Assembly (NCBI GenBank): GCA_964584305.1
Contig: CAZOZL010000006.1
Span: 98,229 to 162,228 of the forward strand
Direction: 5' to 3'
DNA from: SB11 sp964584305
GTDB lineage: Bacteria; Bacteroidota; Bacteroidia; UBA8524
Length of the DNA: 64,000 bases
In this document: piece by piece, positions 17,427 through 25,756 of the stretch
Layout: every line of letters starts with the position of its first letter
How positions within the stretch are numbered: the stretch's first letter is position 1
Made by a program: the position numbers and the translations under genes
Notes under the pieces: generated by a model
Told to the model about the DNA's origin: nothing
The model's input: the letters and a program-made list of their open reading frames with translations, nothing else
Database searches by the model: none

Positions 17427-18107
17427 ATGGATTTTCAAGTAACATTTAAAGTAAACGCTAAAATATTTTTAAAAGACCCTGAAAGTAGTGAAATAGGGAA
17501 AGAAATAGTGAAACAGTCTATAGACCTTATTTATGAACTGGGTTTTGAGCGTTTTACGTTTAAAAAACTGGCTGCAAAAATTAAAACTACCGAAGCCACG
17601 GTATATAGATATTTTGAAAATAAACAGCGTTTACTTTTGTATATTTTAAATTGGTATTGGAACTATTTAGAATTTTTAGTAATGTTTAAGTTGCAAAACG
17701 TAAAAGGAGTAAAAGCAAAGCTGAAAACTATTGTATATATGCTTACCCACGAGCTACCCGATAGTTTGGGCAAATTAGACTATAATAAAAAATACCTGAA
17801 CCAAATTGCTATTGCCGAAAGCAGCAAAGTATATTTAGTAAAAGAAGTAACCCAAATAAATAAAGACGCTGTTTTTAAACCCTATAAAGATTTATGCGCA
17901 CAAATAGCCGATGTAATTACTGCCTATAATCCTCGGTACAAATTTCCGCATTCGCTTAGCAGTACTCTAATAGAAGCATCGCACCAGCAACAGTTTTTTT
18001 GTATTCATTTACCGAGGCTTACTGATGTAAAAGCCTCAAACAAAGGAGAGTACACCGCCATATATTTAGAAGACTTGGTGTTTAGAGTATTGGAAACGCA
18101 GCAATAG
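17427..18107 (+). CDS. TetR/AcrR-family transcriptional regulator
   Basis: 226 residues. The N-terminal DNA-binding helix-turn-helix spans about residues 42-63 (FTFKKLAAKIKTTEATVYRY, followed by FENKQRLL). The rest is a helical ligand-binding/dimerisation domain with no recognisable specificity. The extra 20 residues before the first helix (DFQVTFKVNAKIFLKDPES) are unusual but in frame with no better start. It is divergent from the bestrophin-carbonic anhydrase operon; palindromes in the shared promoter region suggest that it controls that operon and itself. The ligand is unknown. Confidence 0.85.
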   Translation: MDFQVTFKVNAKIFLKDPESSEIGKEIVKQSIDLIYELGFERFTFKKLAAKIKTTEATVYRYFENKQRLLLYILNWYWNYLEFLVMFKLQNVKGVKAKLKTIVYMLTHELPDSLGKLDYNKKYLNQIAIAESSKVYLVKEVTQINKDAVFKPYKDLCAQIADVITAYNPRYKFPHSLSSTLIEASHQQQFFCIHLPRLTDVKASNKGEYTAIYLEDLVFRVLETQQ

Positions 18108-18306
18108 GCATACTAACAATATATTAGTACTTAAAAGTTTACATTAAATAGGTTGAAATCCCTATTTCGTATTTTCAAATATTATCTATATTATCATATT
18201 TAAAATGACATTACATATATCCAAACTAAACAAGGTTGGGTGTATGTAAGTGTAATTATTTACTTATTCCACCAAAAAGTTATAGGATGGTCTATGAGAC
18301 AAACAA

Positions 18307-18870
18307 TTAGATACTATCTAACGATGCACGGCTTGGCGTTTTAATTTTTTTGAATTGAGTAGGGGTCATACCCGTTTCTTTTTTAAACTGTGCCGATATA
18401 TGTGCAGCACTACTATACCCCATCTGAAAAGCAATTTCTGACAAGGTTAACTCATCATAAAACAAATATTCTTTAATTCTCTCTACCTTCTGTTTTATAA
18501 TAAATTTCTCTATGGTTATATGCTCTATCGATGAGAATAAACGGCTAAGGTAGGTGTATTCATAGTGTAACTGCTGAGTTAAAAGGGTAGAAAAATTAAC
18601 CTCTAATGCTGCGTTGGAGTGATGGACAGCATTAATAATTATGGTTTTTATTTGGGCAATAAGTTTTGCAGTATTTTTTTGCAAAAGCTCAAACCCTTTT
18701 TGTTGCAAATTTTTTTGAAGCGTACTTTTTTGCAACTCTGTAAGGGGTTGCGAAACAACCACCTCACCCAACTGAATAGAGCGTGTTTCTATTTTGTTTT
18801 TAATAAAAATAGCCTCAACAGTGTCAACACAGCGAGGGCAAACCATATTTTTGATGCTTATTTTTTGCAT
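18307..18870 (-). CDS. AraC-family regulator with N-terminal CxxC metal-binding-like segment
   Basis: 187 residues from the chosen ATG (MQKISIKNMVCPRCVDTV). An upstream in-frame TTG at 18894 is rejected because it lies inside a 10-bp hairpin. The first 65 residues look like a heavy-metal-associated (HMA) fold, with Cys11 and Cys14 in MVCPRC. The C-terminal 100 residues are an AraC-type double helix-turn-helix domain (LTLSEIAFQMGYSSAAHISA, then FKKETGMTPTQFKK). Such short HMA-like/AraC proteins recur in Bacteroidota. It follows two di-haem lipoproteins and an MbnP-like protein on the same strand, so sensing of copper or another soft metal is a reasonable hypothesis. DNA targets are unknown. 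Confidence 0.8.
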   Translation of the reverse strand: MQKISIKNMVCPRCVDTVEAIFIKNKIETRSIQLGEVVVSQPLTELQKSTLQKNLQQKGFELLQKNTAKLIAQIKTIIINAVHHSNAALEVNFSTLLTQQLHYEYTYLSRLFSSIEHITIEKFIIKQKVERIKEYLFYDELTLSEIAFQMGYSSAAHISAQFKKETGMTPTQFKKIKTPSRASLDSI

Positions 18871-18878
18871 ACTATATA

Positions 18879-18912
18879 TAAAAGCAGGCAACAATTAAGC
18901 CACCTGCTTTTA
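18879..18912. terminator. Strong hairpin between di-haem peroxidase gene and AraC regulator
   Basis: TAAAAGCAGG (18879-18888) pairs perfectly with CCTGCTTTTA (18903-18912), loop 14 bases. It lies between the di-haem gene stop (18932) and the regulator ATG (18870). On the minus strand a U-run precedes rather than follows the stem, so it is not a textbook terminator; it may act as a partial terminator, RNA-stabilising element or attenuator. Confidence 0.4.
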
Positions 18913-18931
18913 TGCAAAAAAAAATAATTAT

Positions 18932-20017
18932 CTAAAAAGGGTCTGAATACTCTGGGTTGGTAATCAAAGTTTGGTCTGTAAGGGTTTTCAAAAATGCTAC
19001 TAAATCGGCTTTTTCCTGTGTATCTAAAAACAAGCCCATTGCTCGGGTTTGTTCTAAAGCAGGGTTTAAAGTAGACGAGGCAACCAAACCGCTATTATAG
19101 TGTTCTACTACTTCCTCAAGTGTGGCAAACGCACCATTGTGCATATAGGGTGCAGTAAGGGCTATATTGCGCAAGCTGGTAACTTTAAATTTGCCTTTAT
19201 CGCGGGCATTTTTGGTTACATTTTCTCTACCAATATCAGTAAAAGTAGCTGCCAAACCGTTGTTCATATATCTATCGTTTTCAAAATTTGCACCACCGTG
19301 GCAATGCGCACAATCCGCTCCTGATGAGTCAGGTAAAAACTGGTTATATTCTTTAAAAAACAACTGTCTTCCACGTTCTTCGGTAGCTGTAAGTTGTGTT
19401 GTTCCTGCAAGGTATTGGTCGTACTTAGAGTTGTGCGATACAATAGAGTTCATAAACTGCTCCATAGCCAGTGCCATTTTTTCAGAAGTAATCTCATCAC
19501 TACCAAAAGCCCGTTTAAATTGGTCTTTATAGGTTTGGCTTTGGCTAAGTTTGCCCACCACACTGGGCAGTGTTTCATCCATTTCCAAGTCATCTTGTAT
19601 GGGCATCAGCGATTGGTCGCGCAATAGATGTGCACGTCCATCCCAAAAAAACTCGTTGCTGTGCCACGCCATGTTAAAAATACTCATAGCTTGGCGTTTG
19701 CCTTCCAAACCTCGTACACCAATAGAAAACTTAACGGTATCAGTAAAGGCGTGTTTTTGTCTGTGGCAACTCGCACAAGACTGTGAAGCATCTTTCGAAA
19801 GCATTTTTTCGTAAAACAACATACGTCCCAGTTTCACGCCCTGCACCGTTAGCGGGTTATCTTGTGCTATGGTGGGAACGGGGAGACTTCCGTAGGCTAA
19901 AATATATGGGGTGGGGTCATAATCTACCGTATTGGTAGTAGTGGTGGTATTGTCTTTTTTGCAAGCATTTAAAAAAAGTAAGCTTGCTGCAAAAATTGTG
20001 GTTATTTTTAATTTCAT
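18932..20017 (-). CDS. Di-haem cytochrome c peroxidase / MauG-MbnH family lipoprotein (copy 1)
   Basis: 361 residues. A lipoprotein signal peptide ends at LLFLNAC (lipid-bearing Cys19), so the protein is membrane-anchored in the periplasm. Two c-type haem sites are present: CASCH (Cys81, Cys84, His85) and CAHCH (Cys236, Cys239, His240). The FFWDGRA segment (about 123-129) carries the conserved Trp between the haems. The family includes true H2O2 peroxidases and MauG/MbnH enzymes that modify a partner protein; the MbnP-like gene in the same operon favours the second. It starts five bases after a paralogous di-haem gene. Confidence 0.9.
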   Translation of the reverse strand: MKLKITTIFAASLLFLNACKKDNTTTTTNTVDYDPTPYILAYGSLPVPTIAQDNPLTVQGVKLGRMLFYEKMLSKDASQSCASCHRQKHAFTDTVKFSIGVRGLEGKRQAMSIFNMAWHSNEFFWDGRAHLLRDQSLMPIQDDLEMDETLPSVVGKLSQSQTYKDQFKRAFGSDEITSEKMALAMEQFMNSIVSHNSKYDQYLAGTTQLTATEERGRQLFFKEYNQFLPDSSGADCAHCHGGANFENDRYMNNGLAATFTDIGRENVTKNARDKGKFKVTSLRNIALTAPYMHNGAFATLEEVVEHYNSGLVASSTLNPALEQTRAMGLFLDTQEKADLVAFLKTLTDQTLITNPEYSDPF

Positions 20018-20022
20018 TTATT

Positions 20023-21045
20023 TTAAGGTTTAAACTTAGGGTTGTTAATAAACTCATAATCGGTAAGGCTTTTTAAAAAAGCTACCAACTGTTTTTTCTC
20101 TATTTCTGTTAGGTTTAGGGGGCGTATCTCTTTGTTTTTCTGTGCGTTGTTTTTTCCTCCCCTGTTGTAATGCTCTACCACCGCTTCAACAGTTTTTAGC
20201 GAGCCATCGTGCATATAGGGTGCTGTTACCGCTATATTGCGAAGTGTAGGTACTTTAAACAAAGCAAAATCTTCTTGCTTGTTGGTTAATCGCCGCCTGC
20301 CCTCGTCTGCATAGTTATCATACAGCCCATTATTTTCAAAAGCATAATTGCTAAAATTAAAACCGCTGTGGCATTGACTACATTTGGTTTTTGTGCTAAA
20401 AAATAAATCCATCCCTTTTTTCTCTTTCGCTGTTAAAGCTGTGCTTTGGTTTTGAAAGGTAAATTTATCATACGCACTATTACCGCTTATCATGCTACGC
20501 TCAAAAGTAGCAATGGCACGTACAATCACGAAAGGGTCGGGTATGCGGTTGTATGCTGCTTTACTCATAGCTACATACTCAGCATTTTTATTTAATCGCT
20601 CGGCAATGGGTAAAACATTAAAATCAAACTCATTATGCTCTTGTATGGGTATTAATACCTGCATTTCAAGCGATGGCACTCCACCCTCACGGGTAAAGTA
20701 TGGCAGGTAAGCTACATTAGCAAGAGTAGGCGAGTTGCGTGTTCCTGCCCTACCCTGCACACCTTTGCTTAGTGATACGGTATCGCTAAAGGCATAAGCG
20801 GGGCTATGGCAACTACCGCAGCTTATCGTACTATCTTTTGATAATGCGGGGTCGAAAAACAGTTTTTTTCCCAACTCCCAACGGGCTTGGGTATAAGCAT
20901 TATCAGCAGGAAAAGAAACAGCAGAAAAACCCATAGGCACAGTAATACCATCAACAATATTAGTGCTTTCTGATGCCTCTTTTTTGCACGCAGAAAATAC
21001 TAATACTATAATAATAGTTAGCCAGCTTATGTGGTTGCCCTGCAT
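20023..21045 (-). CDS. Di-haem cytochrome c peroxidase / MauG-MbnH family lipoprotein (copy 2)
   Basis: 340 residues, with a lipobox at VLVFSAC (Cys20). Haem motifs are CGSCH (Cys76, Cys79, His80) and CSQCH (Cys222, Cys225, His226). Where copy 1 has FFWDGRA this protein reads YFTREGG, so the inter-haem Trp is missing, as if the two copies have different electron routes or partners. A conserved C-terminal block APYMHDGSLKTVEAVVEHYN is shared with copy 1 (APYMHNGAFATLEEVVEHYN), showing common origin. It lies 11 bases after the MbnP-like gene and five before copy 1, clearly one operon. Confidence 0.9.
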   Translation of the reverse strand: MQGNHISWLTIIIVLVFSACKKEASESTNIVDGITVPMGFSAVSFPADNAYTQARWELGKKLFFDPALSKDSTISCGSCHSPAYAFSDTVSLSKGVQGRAGTRNSPTLANVAYLPYFTREGGVPSLEMQVLIPIQEHNEFDFNVLPIAERLNKNAEYVAMSKAAYNRIPDPFVIVRAIATFERSMISGNSAYDKFTFQNQSTALTAKEKKGMDLFFSTKTKCSQCHSGFNFSNYAFENNGLYDNYADEGRRRLTNKQEDFALFKVPTLRNIAVTAPYMHDGSLKTVEAVVEHYNRGGKNNAQKNKEIRPLNLTEIEKKQLVAFLKSLTDYEFINNPKFKP

Positions 21046-21056
21046 ACTATCGCTTT

Positions 21057-22049
21057 TTATTGAATAATTAATTTTTTGGTAAGCAAGCGTTGTTTATTGC
21101 TAATCATATTTACCAAGTACACACCTTTGGTGGGTATGGCAACATCTATGGGATTAGCCCAATTGCCAACAGCAATAGTTTGCACTACTTTACCTGTAAT
21201 ATCTGTTATTTCTATTTCACTAATATTAAGTGATTTATCGGTAACATTTAGGCTTACTGCACCTGTTGATGGGTTGGGATATACTTTTAGCGCATCGGGC
21301 GAAATAGTTTTAGCTACACTTGCCAGTACATTGCCTTGCCCAGTGGTTGAGGTAAAAACATTATCTTTAAAGTTTTGCAATAATTTCACTGTTTCGTTAT
21401 CAATACCGTGTATAATCACACCCGATGAAATATCAATATCACCAAGTGTTTTAGTATAATCAGCGTTTATACCAATATGCAGTTGCCCAAAAACATCTTG
21501 TGCCGTAGTAGGTATTTGTATGGTATAGTAATATGGGTCTCCTACAGCGTGCAACTCATATACATTGCTTACTCCGCTGCCTGCTTTACCTTCCATAGCC
21601 ACAAAGCGGTAACCCGCCGTCCAACCCCAGTGCATAGAGGGCATTTTGGGTGCTAAAGGATGGTTAGCCGCCCATTGTGTAGGGTCTTGATGGTTTGTTC
21701 CAGAATCTACCCCCACATGAAACTTTATCCCTTCTACATTGGTTATGGTGGTGTATTTTCCTAAATCAATTTCAGTGGTAGTTGCAGCAGCATCTGTTAC
21801 TGCATTTACTAAGGCATACACATCTTTGGCTTCGGTTTCTTTACCACCATCGTGCAGAATACTGATTTTAGAAATGTAATACTGCAAGCGGCTTACATTA
21901 AAATCATGCCCCATATTGTTTGTAGCTGCTTGGGCAGGAGCAAAGTTGTTTGTGCCTGATTTATGCACAATATTAAGTTTAATAGTGGTTTGCGAACTGA
22001 GATTTAAAGCTACAAATAGCGTAAATGCTATGGTAATTATTTTTTTCAT
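21057..22049 (-). CDS. MbnP-like copper-binding family protein with T9SS sorting domain
   Basis: 330 residues. Signal peptide at 1-20 (IITIAFTLFVALNLSS). The main domain (about 21-240) matches the MbnP family: FNVSRLQYYISKISI near residue 50 and the Trp-rich block MHWGWTAGYRF (139-149, Trp141 and Trp143). In studied MbnP proteins a Trp is oxidised to kynurenine by the di-haem partner MbnH and then helps bind copper. The last 80 residues are a type A T9SS sorting domain (LKVYPNPSTGAVSLN ... KGVYLVNM ... LTKKLIIQ), so it should be exported by SprA and attached to the cell surface. Two di-haem genes follow directly. Copper binding is inferred. Confidence 0.85.
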   Translation of the reverse strand: MKKIITIAFTLFVALNLSSQTTIKLNIVHKSGTNNFAPAQAATNNMGHDFNVSRLQYYISKISILHDGGKETEAKDVYALVNAVTDAAATTTEIDLGKYTTITNVEGIKFHVGVDSGTNHQDPTQWAANHPLAPKMPSMHWGWTAGYRFVAMEGKAGSGVSNVYELHAVGDPYYYTIQIPTTAQDVFGQLHIGINADYTKTLGDIDISSGVIIHGIDNETVKLLQNFKDNVFTSTTGQGNVLASVAKTISPDALKVYPNPSTGAVSLNVTDKSLNISEIEITDITGKVVQTIAVGNWANPIDVAIPTKGVYLVNMISNKQRLLTKKLIIQ

Positions 22050-22164
22050 TTGTTTGTTCTTTAGTAAGTGAAATAATGGAAAAGGTGCATATACTATAAA
22101 GTATTACACGCAGGGCTTTGCCTGTGTATTTAAAAAAATCATTTTGCGAGAAGCAAAACGGTTA

Positions 22165-22596
22165 TCAAAGGCGGAAATTTTGATAAGCGACTGAAAAGTC
22201 TTTATCCATTATATGAGGTTGGGGGCGTATTGCCAAACAATTAATGGCAGGTAGGTTGTGTACTGTAAAGCCAGTAAAATATGTTATAACAGGGTTCGCT
22301 TCTATTGATTTTTCTAATAACCGAATATCGGTAGTTATATCTGTTTTGTTAAACGCATTTTTACTACTGCAACACGATTTTTTTGAAACTTGAGGTGTTT
22401 TTGTGGTAGTACTGTAATCGTTTGTCTCTTCTTGCATGGCAGCCTGCGCACAGGGTTTTGCCTTGCCCCACACACTAATGCTTACTAAGTTTGTTTTGCA
22501 GTAATGTGCATCAACGGCTAAGCCAGTAGTTGATGTTAAAATAAGAAACGCCAACACCAAAGCAGCAAACTTTTGTATGAGTTTTAATTTTCTCAC
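22165..22596 (-). CDS. HYC_CC_PP family protein, small Cys-rich exported protein
   Basis: 143 residues. The signal peptide or N-terminal anchor covers about residues 10-29 (FAALVLAFLILTSTTGLA). It carries the three hallmarks of the Bacteroidota HYC_CC_PP family: HYC at 31-33, CC at 75-76 (SKKSCCSSKN) and a C-terminal Pro-rich RPQPH. In my recollection these genes are often beside heavy-metal transport genes, which fits the MbnP/di-haem genes downstream. The start is GTG; a perfect TATCTTTG promoter box ends seven bases upstream, so the mRNA may have almost no leader. Function unknown; metal binding by the Cys/His residues is plausible. Confidence 0.75.
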   Translation of the reverse strand: MRKLKLIQKFAALVLAFLILTSTTGLAVDAHYCKTNLVSISVWGKAKPCAQAAMQEETNDYSTTTKTPQVSKKSCCSSKNAFNKTDITTDIRLLEKSIEANPVITYFTGFTVHNLPAINCLAIRPQPHIMDKDFSVAYQNFRL

Positions 22597-22602
22597 TTAT
22601 AT

Positions 22603-22610
22603 CAAAGATA
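22603..22610 (-). promoter_or_regulatory. Bacteroidota -7 promoter box for the copper-type operon
   Basis: Minus-strand TATCTTTG, full match to TAnnTTTG, six bases between its end and the GTG start at 22596. Transcription would start at or next to the start codon. No clear -33 TTTG was found 19-20 bases upstream. Confidence 0.45.
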
Positions 22611-22647
22611 CTCATTTTCTTTAATAGATTGATACCCGTAGTTTATA

Positions 22648-23931
22648 CTATATCTCAAAAGCACGTTTTATCTCGTTACTTCGGTTAGCATCTAATCGTA
22701 ACAAGATAAACAACATGATGGTAAAACTAAGTAATGATGAGCCGCCGTAACTAAAAAAAGGAAGCGGAATACCTACCACAGGAAATATGCCAATAGTCAT
22801 CCCTATATTTATGGCAAAGTGAAAAAATAGTATCGAGGTTACACAATAGGCATACACCCGATTAAACCGGCTTCGCTGTCGTTCAGCAATTTGCACTATC
22901 CGTATTAGCAGTAAAACATATAGGGCAACTAAGAAAAACGAGCCTACAAAACCATATTCCTCGCCAATGGTACAAAAAATAAAGTCGGTATTTTGTTCAG
23001 GTACAAAACGCAAGCGAGTTTGCGTACCTCCTAAAAATCCCTTTCCATACAAGCCTCCTGAACCTATTGCTACTTTGCTTTGGTACACATTATATCCTAC
23101 ATCTTTATTATCTATTTTCAAGCCAAGCATCACATCTATGCGTTCTCTTTGGTGGGGTTTAAGTACATTATCTTGCACATAGCCTACGCTTAATACCTCG
23201 CCAATAGTAGCCACTGCAAATACAATTAGCAATACCACTGCACGCCTGTTGTTCCTGATTAATAAATACAGTATAGCAGCAATACAAGCAATAATAATAA
23301 TGAGTAAAAGTTTACCTATTAATAAAGATAAAAGGAAAATAACGCCTACTAATACCCCCGTAAATAGCCAAAACCCTGATAATCCTTCACGGTACAAAAC
23401 CAATATAAAAGCAGCAAATACCATTGCGCTCCCAGTATCGTTTTGCAGTAGTATAAGTGCCATAGGCAGCATAAAAAGGCTAAAACTTATAATTTGAGTT
23501 TTTTTATCTTTAAAACTAATGCCATAACCGCTTAAAAACTTGGCTAATGCTAATGCGGTGGCAAATTTTGCAAACTCGGAAGGTTGAAACTTGAAAGAGC
23601 CTATTACAAACCATGATAATGCCCCGCCCGTAGTTTTTTTCACTAAAAAGAAAATGGAAACCAGCGAGAGTACTACTACCCCATATATTATATACGCAAA
23701 GGCAGGATATACCCTGTGGTCTAACAAAAGAATAATTAGTGCGGTAACAAATGCCAGCGAAATCCAAATAATTTGCCTGCCGTAACTATTTTTAAGCGAA
23801 AGTATATCAGTATTGGGGTTATAATCAGCAGAGTATATTGCCAGCCAGCCCCATGCTACCATTACTATATAAATTAGTATGGTAAGCCAATCAAAGGTAG
23901 AGGTTCTTATACTCCGCTCATCGTTGTACAT
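22648..23931 (-). CDS. rodA: Rod-shape peptidoglycan glycosyltransferase RodA
   Basis: 427 residues, a polytopic SEDS protein with about ten membrane segments. It polymerises glycan strands of lateral-wall peptidoglycan with its partner PBP2. Typical SEDS blocks are visible: QPSEFAK near residue 115, the loop GLYGKGFLGGTQTRLRFVPE followed by QNTDFIF, and the C-terminal VGIPLPFFSYGGSSLL. It overlaps mrdA by 14 bases and is last in the mreBCD-mrdA-rodA order. The C-terminal tail is short (RLDANRSNEIKRAFEI). Confidence 0.95.
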   Translation of the reverse strand: MYNDERSIRTSTFDWLTILIYIVMVAWGWLAIYSADYNPNTDILSLKNSYGRQIIWISLAFVTALIILLLDHRVYPAFAYIIYGVVVLSLVSIFFLVKKTTGGALSWFVIGSFKFQPSEFAKFATALALAKFLSGYGISFKDKKTQIISFSLFMLPMALILLQNDTGSAMVFAAFILVLYREGLSGFWLFTGVLVGVIFLLSLLIGKLLLIIIIACIAAILYLLIRNNRRAVVLLIVFAVATIGEVLSVGYVQDNVLKPHQRERIDVMLGLKIDNKDVGYNVYQSKVAIGSGGLYGKGFLGGTQTRLRFVPEQNTDFIFCTIGEEYGFVGSFFLVALYVLLLIRIVQIAERQRSRFNRVYAYCVTSILFFHFAINIGMTIGIFPVVGIPLPFFSYGGSSLLSFTIMLFILLRLDANRSNEIKRAFEI

Positions 23932-25753
23932 TTTGCAGGTTTTTTATAAGATTACTGTTAAGCATACGTTCTTCAAGCCACTTCCGTTTTTGGGGTATAT
24001 GTTTTTTAATATAATATTCCATCATAAGGCTGGCCATGGGGGCTGCCCATGTGCTGCCATAGCCAGCATTTTCTACCATTACTGCTACTGCAATTTTTGA
24101 GTTGTGCATGGGTGCAAAACCAAAAAACACGGAGTGGTCTTTGCCGTGTGGGTTTTGCGATGTTCCTGTTTTGCCACATACTTGTATACTATCAATTTTT
24201 GCTGAACGAGCGGTTCCGCTATTTACCACACGTTGCATCCCTTCTACCACTACCTCAAAATGTTGAGTATCAACCGTGGTATAGCGTTTTTTAGTAAATT
24301 TTTCGGGAATGGCTCCGTTTTTGTCATAGCTTTTTAAAATATGAGGAGTATAAAAAATGCCCCTATTAGCTACTATTGCTACAATATTTGCCATTTGTAG
24401 TGGCGTAATGCCCACCTCGCCTTGCCCAATGGCTATGGAAATAATATTGGTGCTTCGCCATGATTTTTTGTACAGCTTATCAAAATAGTCTGATGTATAT
24501 AATATTCCTTTCGACTCGCCAAACAAGTCAATACCTAAGCGACTACCCACGCCAAAAGACTGCATATGTTTATACCAGTTGGTATATGCTTCGGCTGTGG
24601 TTTTAAATTTCTTTTGGTCGAGAATAGCACGGAAAACTTGGCAAAAATAGGGGTTGCAGCTTTGCTCTATCCCCGCTCGTAAATCTAAAGGCGAGTAGTG
24701 GCTATGGCTACATTTTACGGTATGGTTGCCCACCCTATACCCACCACCACAGTAATAGGCGGTTTGTGGGGTTATCACCCCTTCTTCTAATGCTATCAGT
24801 GATTCTACAATTTTAAAAATAGACCCTGGGGGGTAGGGCGCACTTAGCGGGCGGTTGTACAAAGGTCTTAATGGGTTGCGTAGCAATTTCATATAGTTGT
24901 TGCCCCGCTGCCTGCCCACAAACATATTAGGATTGTAACCAGGGCTGCTTACTAATGCCAAAATTTCTCCCGTGGCTGGTTCAATGGCTACAATACTACC
25001 TATTTTGTTTGCTAATAAACGTTCGCCGTAGGCTTGCAAATCAGCATCAAGGGTAACATTAATATTTGTTCCGTTTACTGCTGCGGTATCGTATTTACCA
25101 TCGTTATAAGGTCCAATTTCTCGCCCCCAAACATCCACCATCATATTGCGTACGCCTTTTTTGCCCCGCAATAGTTCTTCGTAAGAGCGTTCTATACCTG
25201 CAAGCCCTACATACTCGCCTTGGCGGTAATATCCGTTTGATTGTTTTATGCGTTTTTCCGACACCTCGCCTATGCTGCCCAGTACGTGTGCCATAGTGGT
25301 GGTATTGTATTTTCTATCGGTACGTACTTCAATAAAAAAACCTGTGAATTTGTATAGCTTTTCTTGAAATGTAGCGAAGGTTTTGGGCGAAATTTGTTTC
25401 TGAAATATGGACGATTTTCTGCTACCGTGCCGCACAATAACATTTAGCATCTCTTTCTCAAATTTTTTACGGCTTATGTTTAGCAGTTTGCAAAAGGTAG
25501 CAGTGTCTAAGCCTTTAACTTGACGCGGAACTACCATTAAATCATACACTACATCATTATATACAAGCAACTTACCATTACGGTCATATATTAAACCTCG
25601 AGGCGGAAACTGTACAATCTCACGTTTTGATATGTCCATAGCAATTTCGCCATAGCTATTATCTACTACTTGCAGGTAAAACAAGCGGATAACGAGTACT
25701 AAACCTACCAGCCCGAAAATAAAATAATATAAATAGTGTCTTCCTTCTGACAT
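23918..25753 (-). CDS. mrdA: Penicillin-binding protein 2 (elongasome transpeptidase)
   Basis: 611 residues. One N-terminal membrane anchor (about 7-24, YYFIFGLVGLVLVIRLFYLQ) is followed by the pedestal domain and a transpeptidase domain with all three penicillin-binding motifs: SIFK in PYPPGSIFK (active Ser), SCN in EQSCNPYFC, and KTGT in CGKTGTSQNPHG. It cross-links lateral-wall peptidoglycan with RodA. mreD ends three bases upstream and rodA overlaps the 3' end, so it is part of one operon. Confidence 0.95.
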   Translation of the reverse strand: MSEGRHYLYYFIFGLVGLVLVIRLFYLQVVDNSYGEIAMDISKREIVQFPPRGLIYDRNGKLLVYNDVVYDLMVVPRQVKGLDTATFCKLLNISRKKFEKEMLNVIVRHGSRKSSIFQKQISPKTFATFQEKLYKFTGFFIEVRTDRKYNTTTMAHVLGSIGEVSEKRIKQSNGYYRQGEYVGLAGIERSYEELLRGKKGVRNMMVDVWGREIGPYNDGKYDTAAVNGTNINVTLDADLQAYGERLLANKIGSIVAIEPATGEILALVSSPGYNPNMFVGRQRGNNYMKLLRNPLRPLYNRPLSAPYPPGSIFKIVESLIALEEGVITPQTAYYCGGGYRVGNHTVKCSHSHYSPLDLRAGIEQSCNPYFCQVFRAILDQKKFKTTAEAYTNWYKHMQSFGVGSRLGIDLFGESKGILYTSDYFDKLYKKSWRSTNIISIAIGQGEVGITPLQMANIVAIVANRGIFYTPHILKSYDKNGAIPEKFTKKRYTTVDTQHFEVVVEGMQRVVNSGTARSAKIDSIQVCGKTGTSQNPHGKDHSVFFGFAPMHNSKIAVAVMVENAGYGSTWAAPMASLMMEYYIKKHIPQKRKWLEERMLNSNLIKNLQNVQR

Positions 25754-25756
25754 AAT

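Noticed and set aside
18871..18894. TTG start for the AraC regulator
   Set aside because: The extra eight codons lie in the 18879-18912 hairpin, and the ATG at 18870 gives the typical MQKISIKNMVC start.
20492..20710. Plus-strand open frames opposite the di-haem genes
   Set aside because: They are antisense to genes with intact haem motifs and lipoboxes and show no protein family features.
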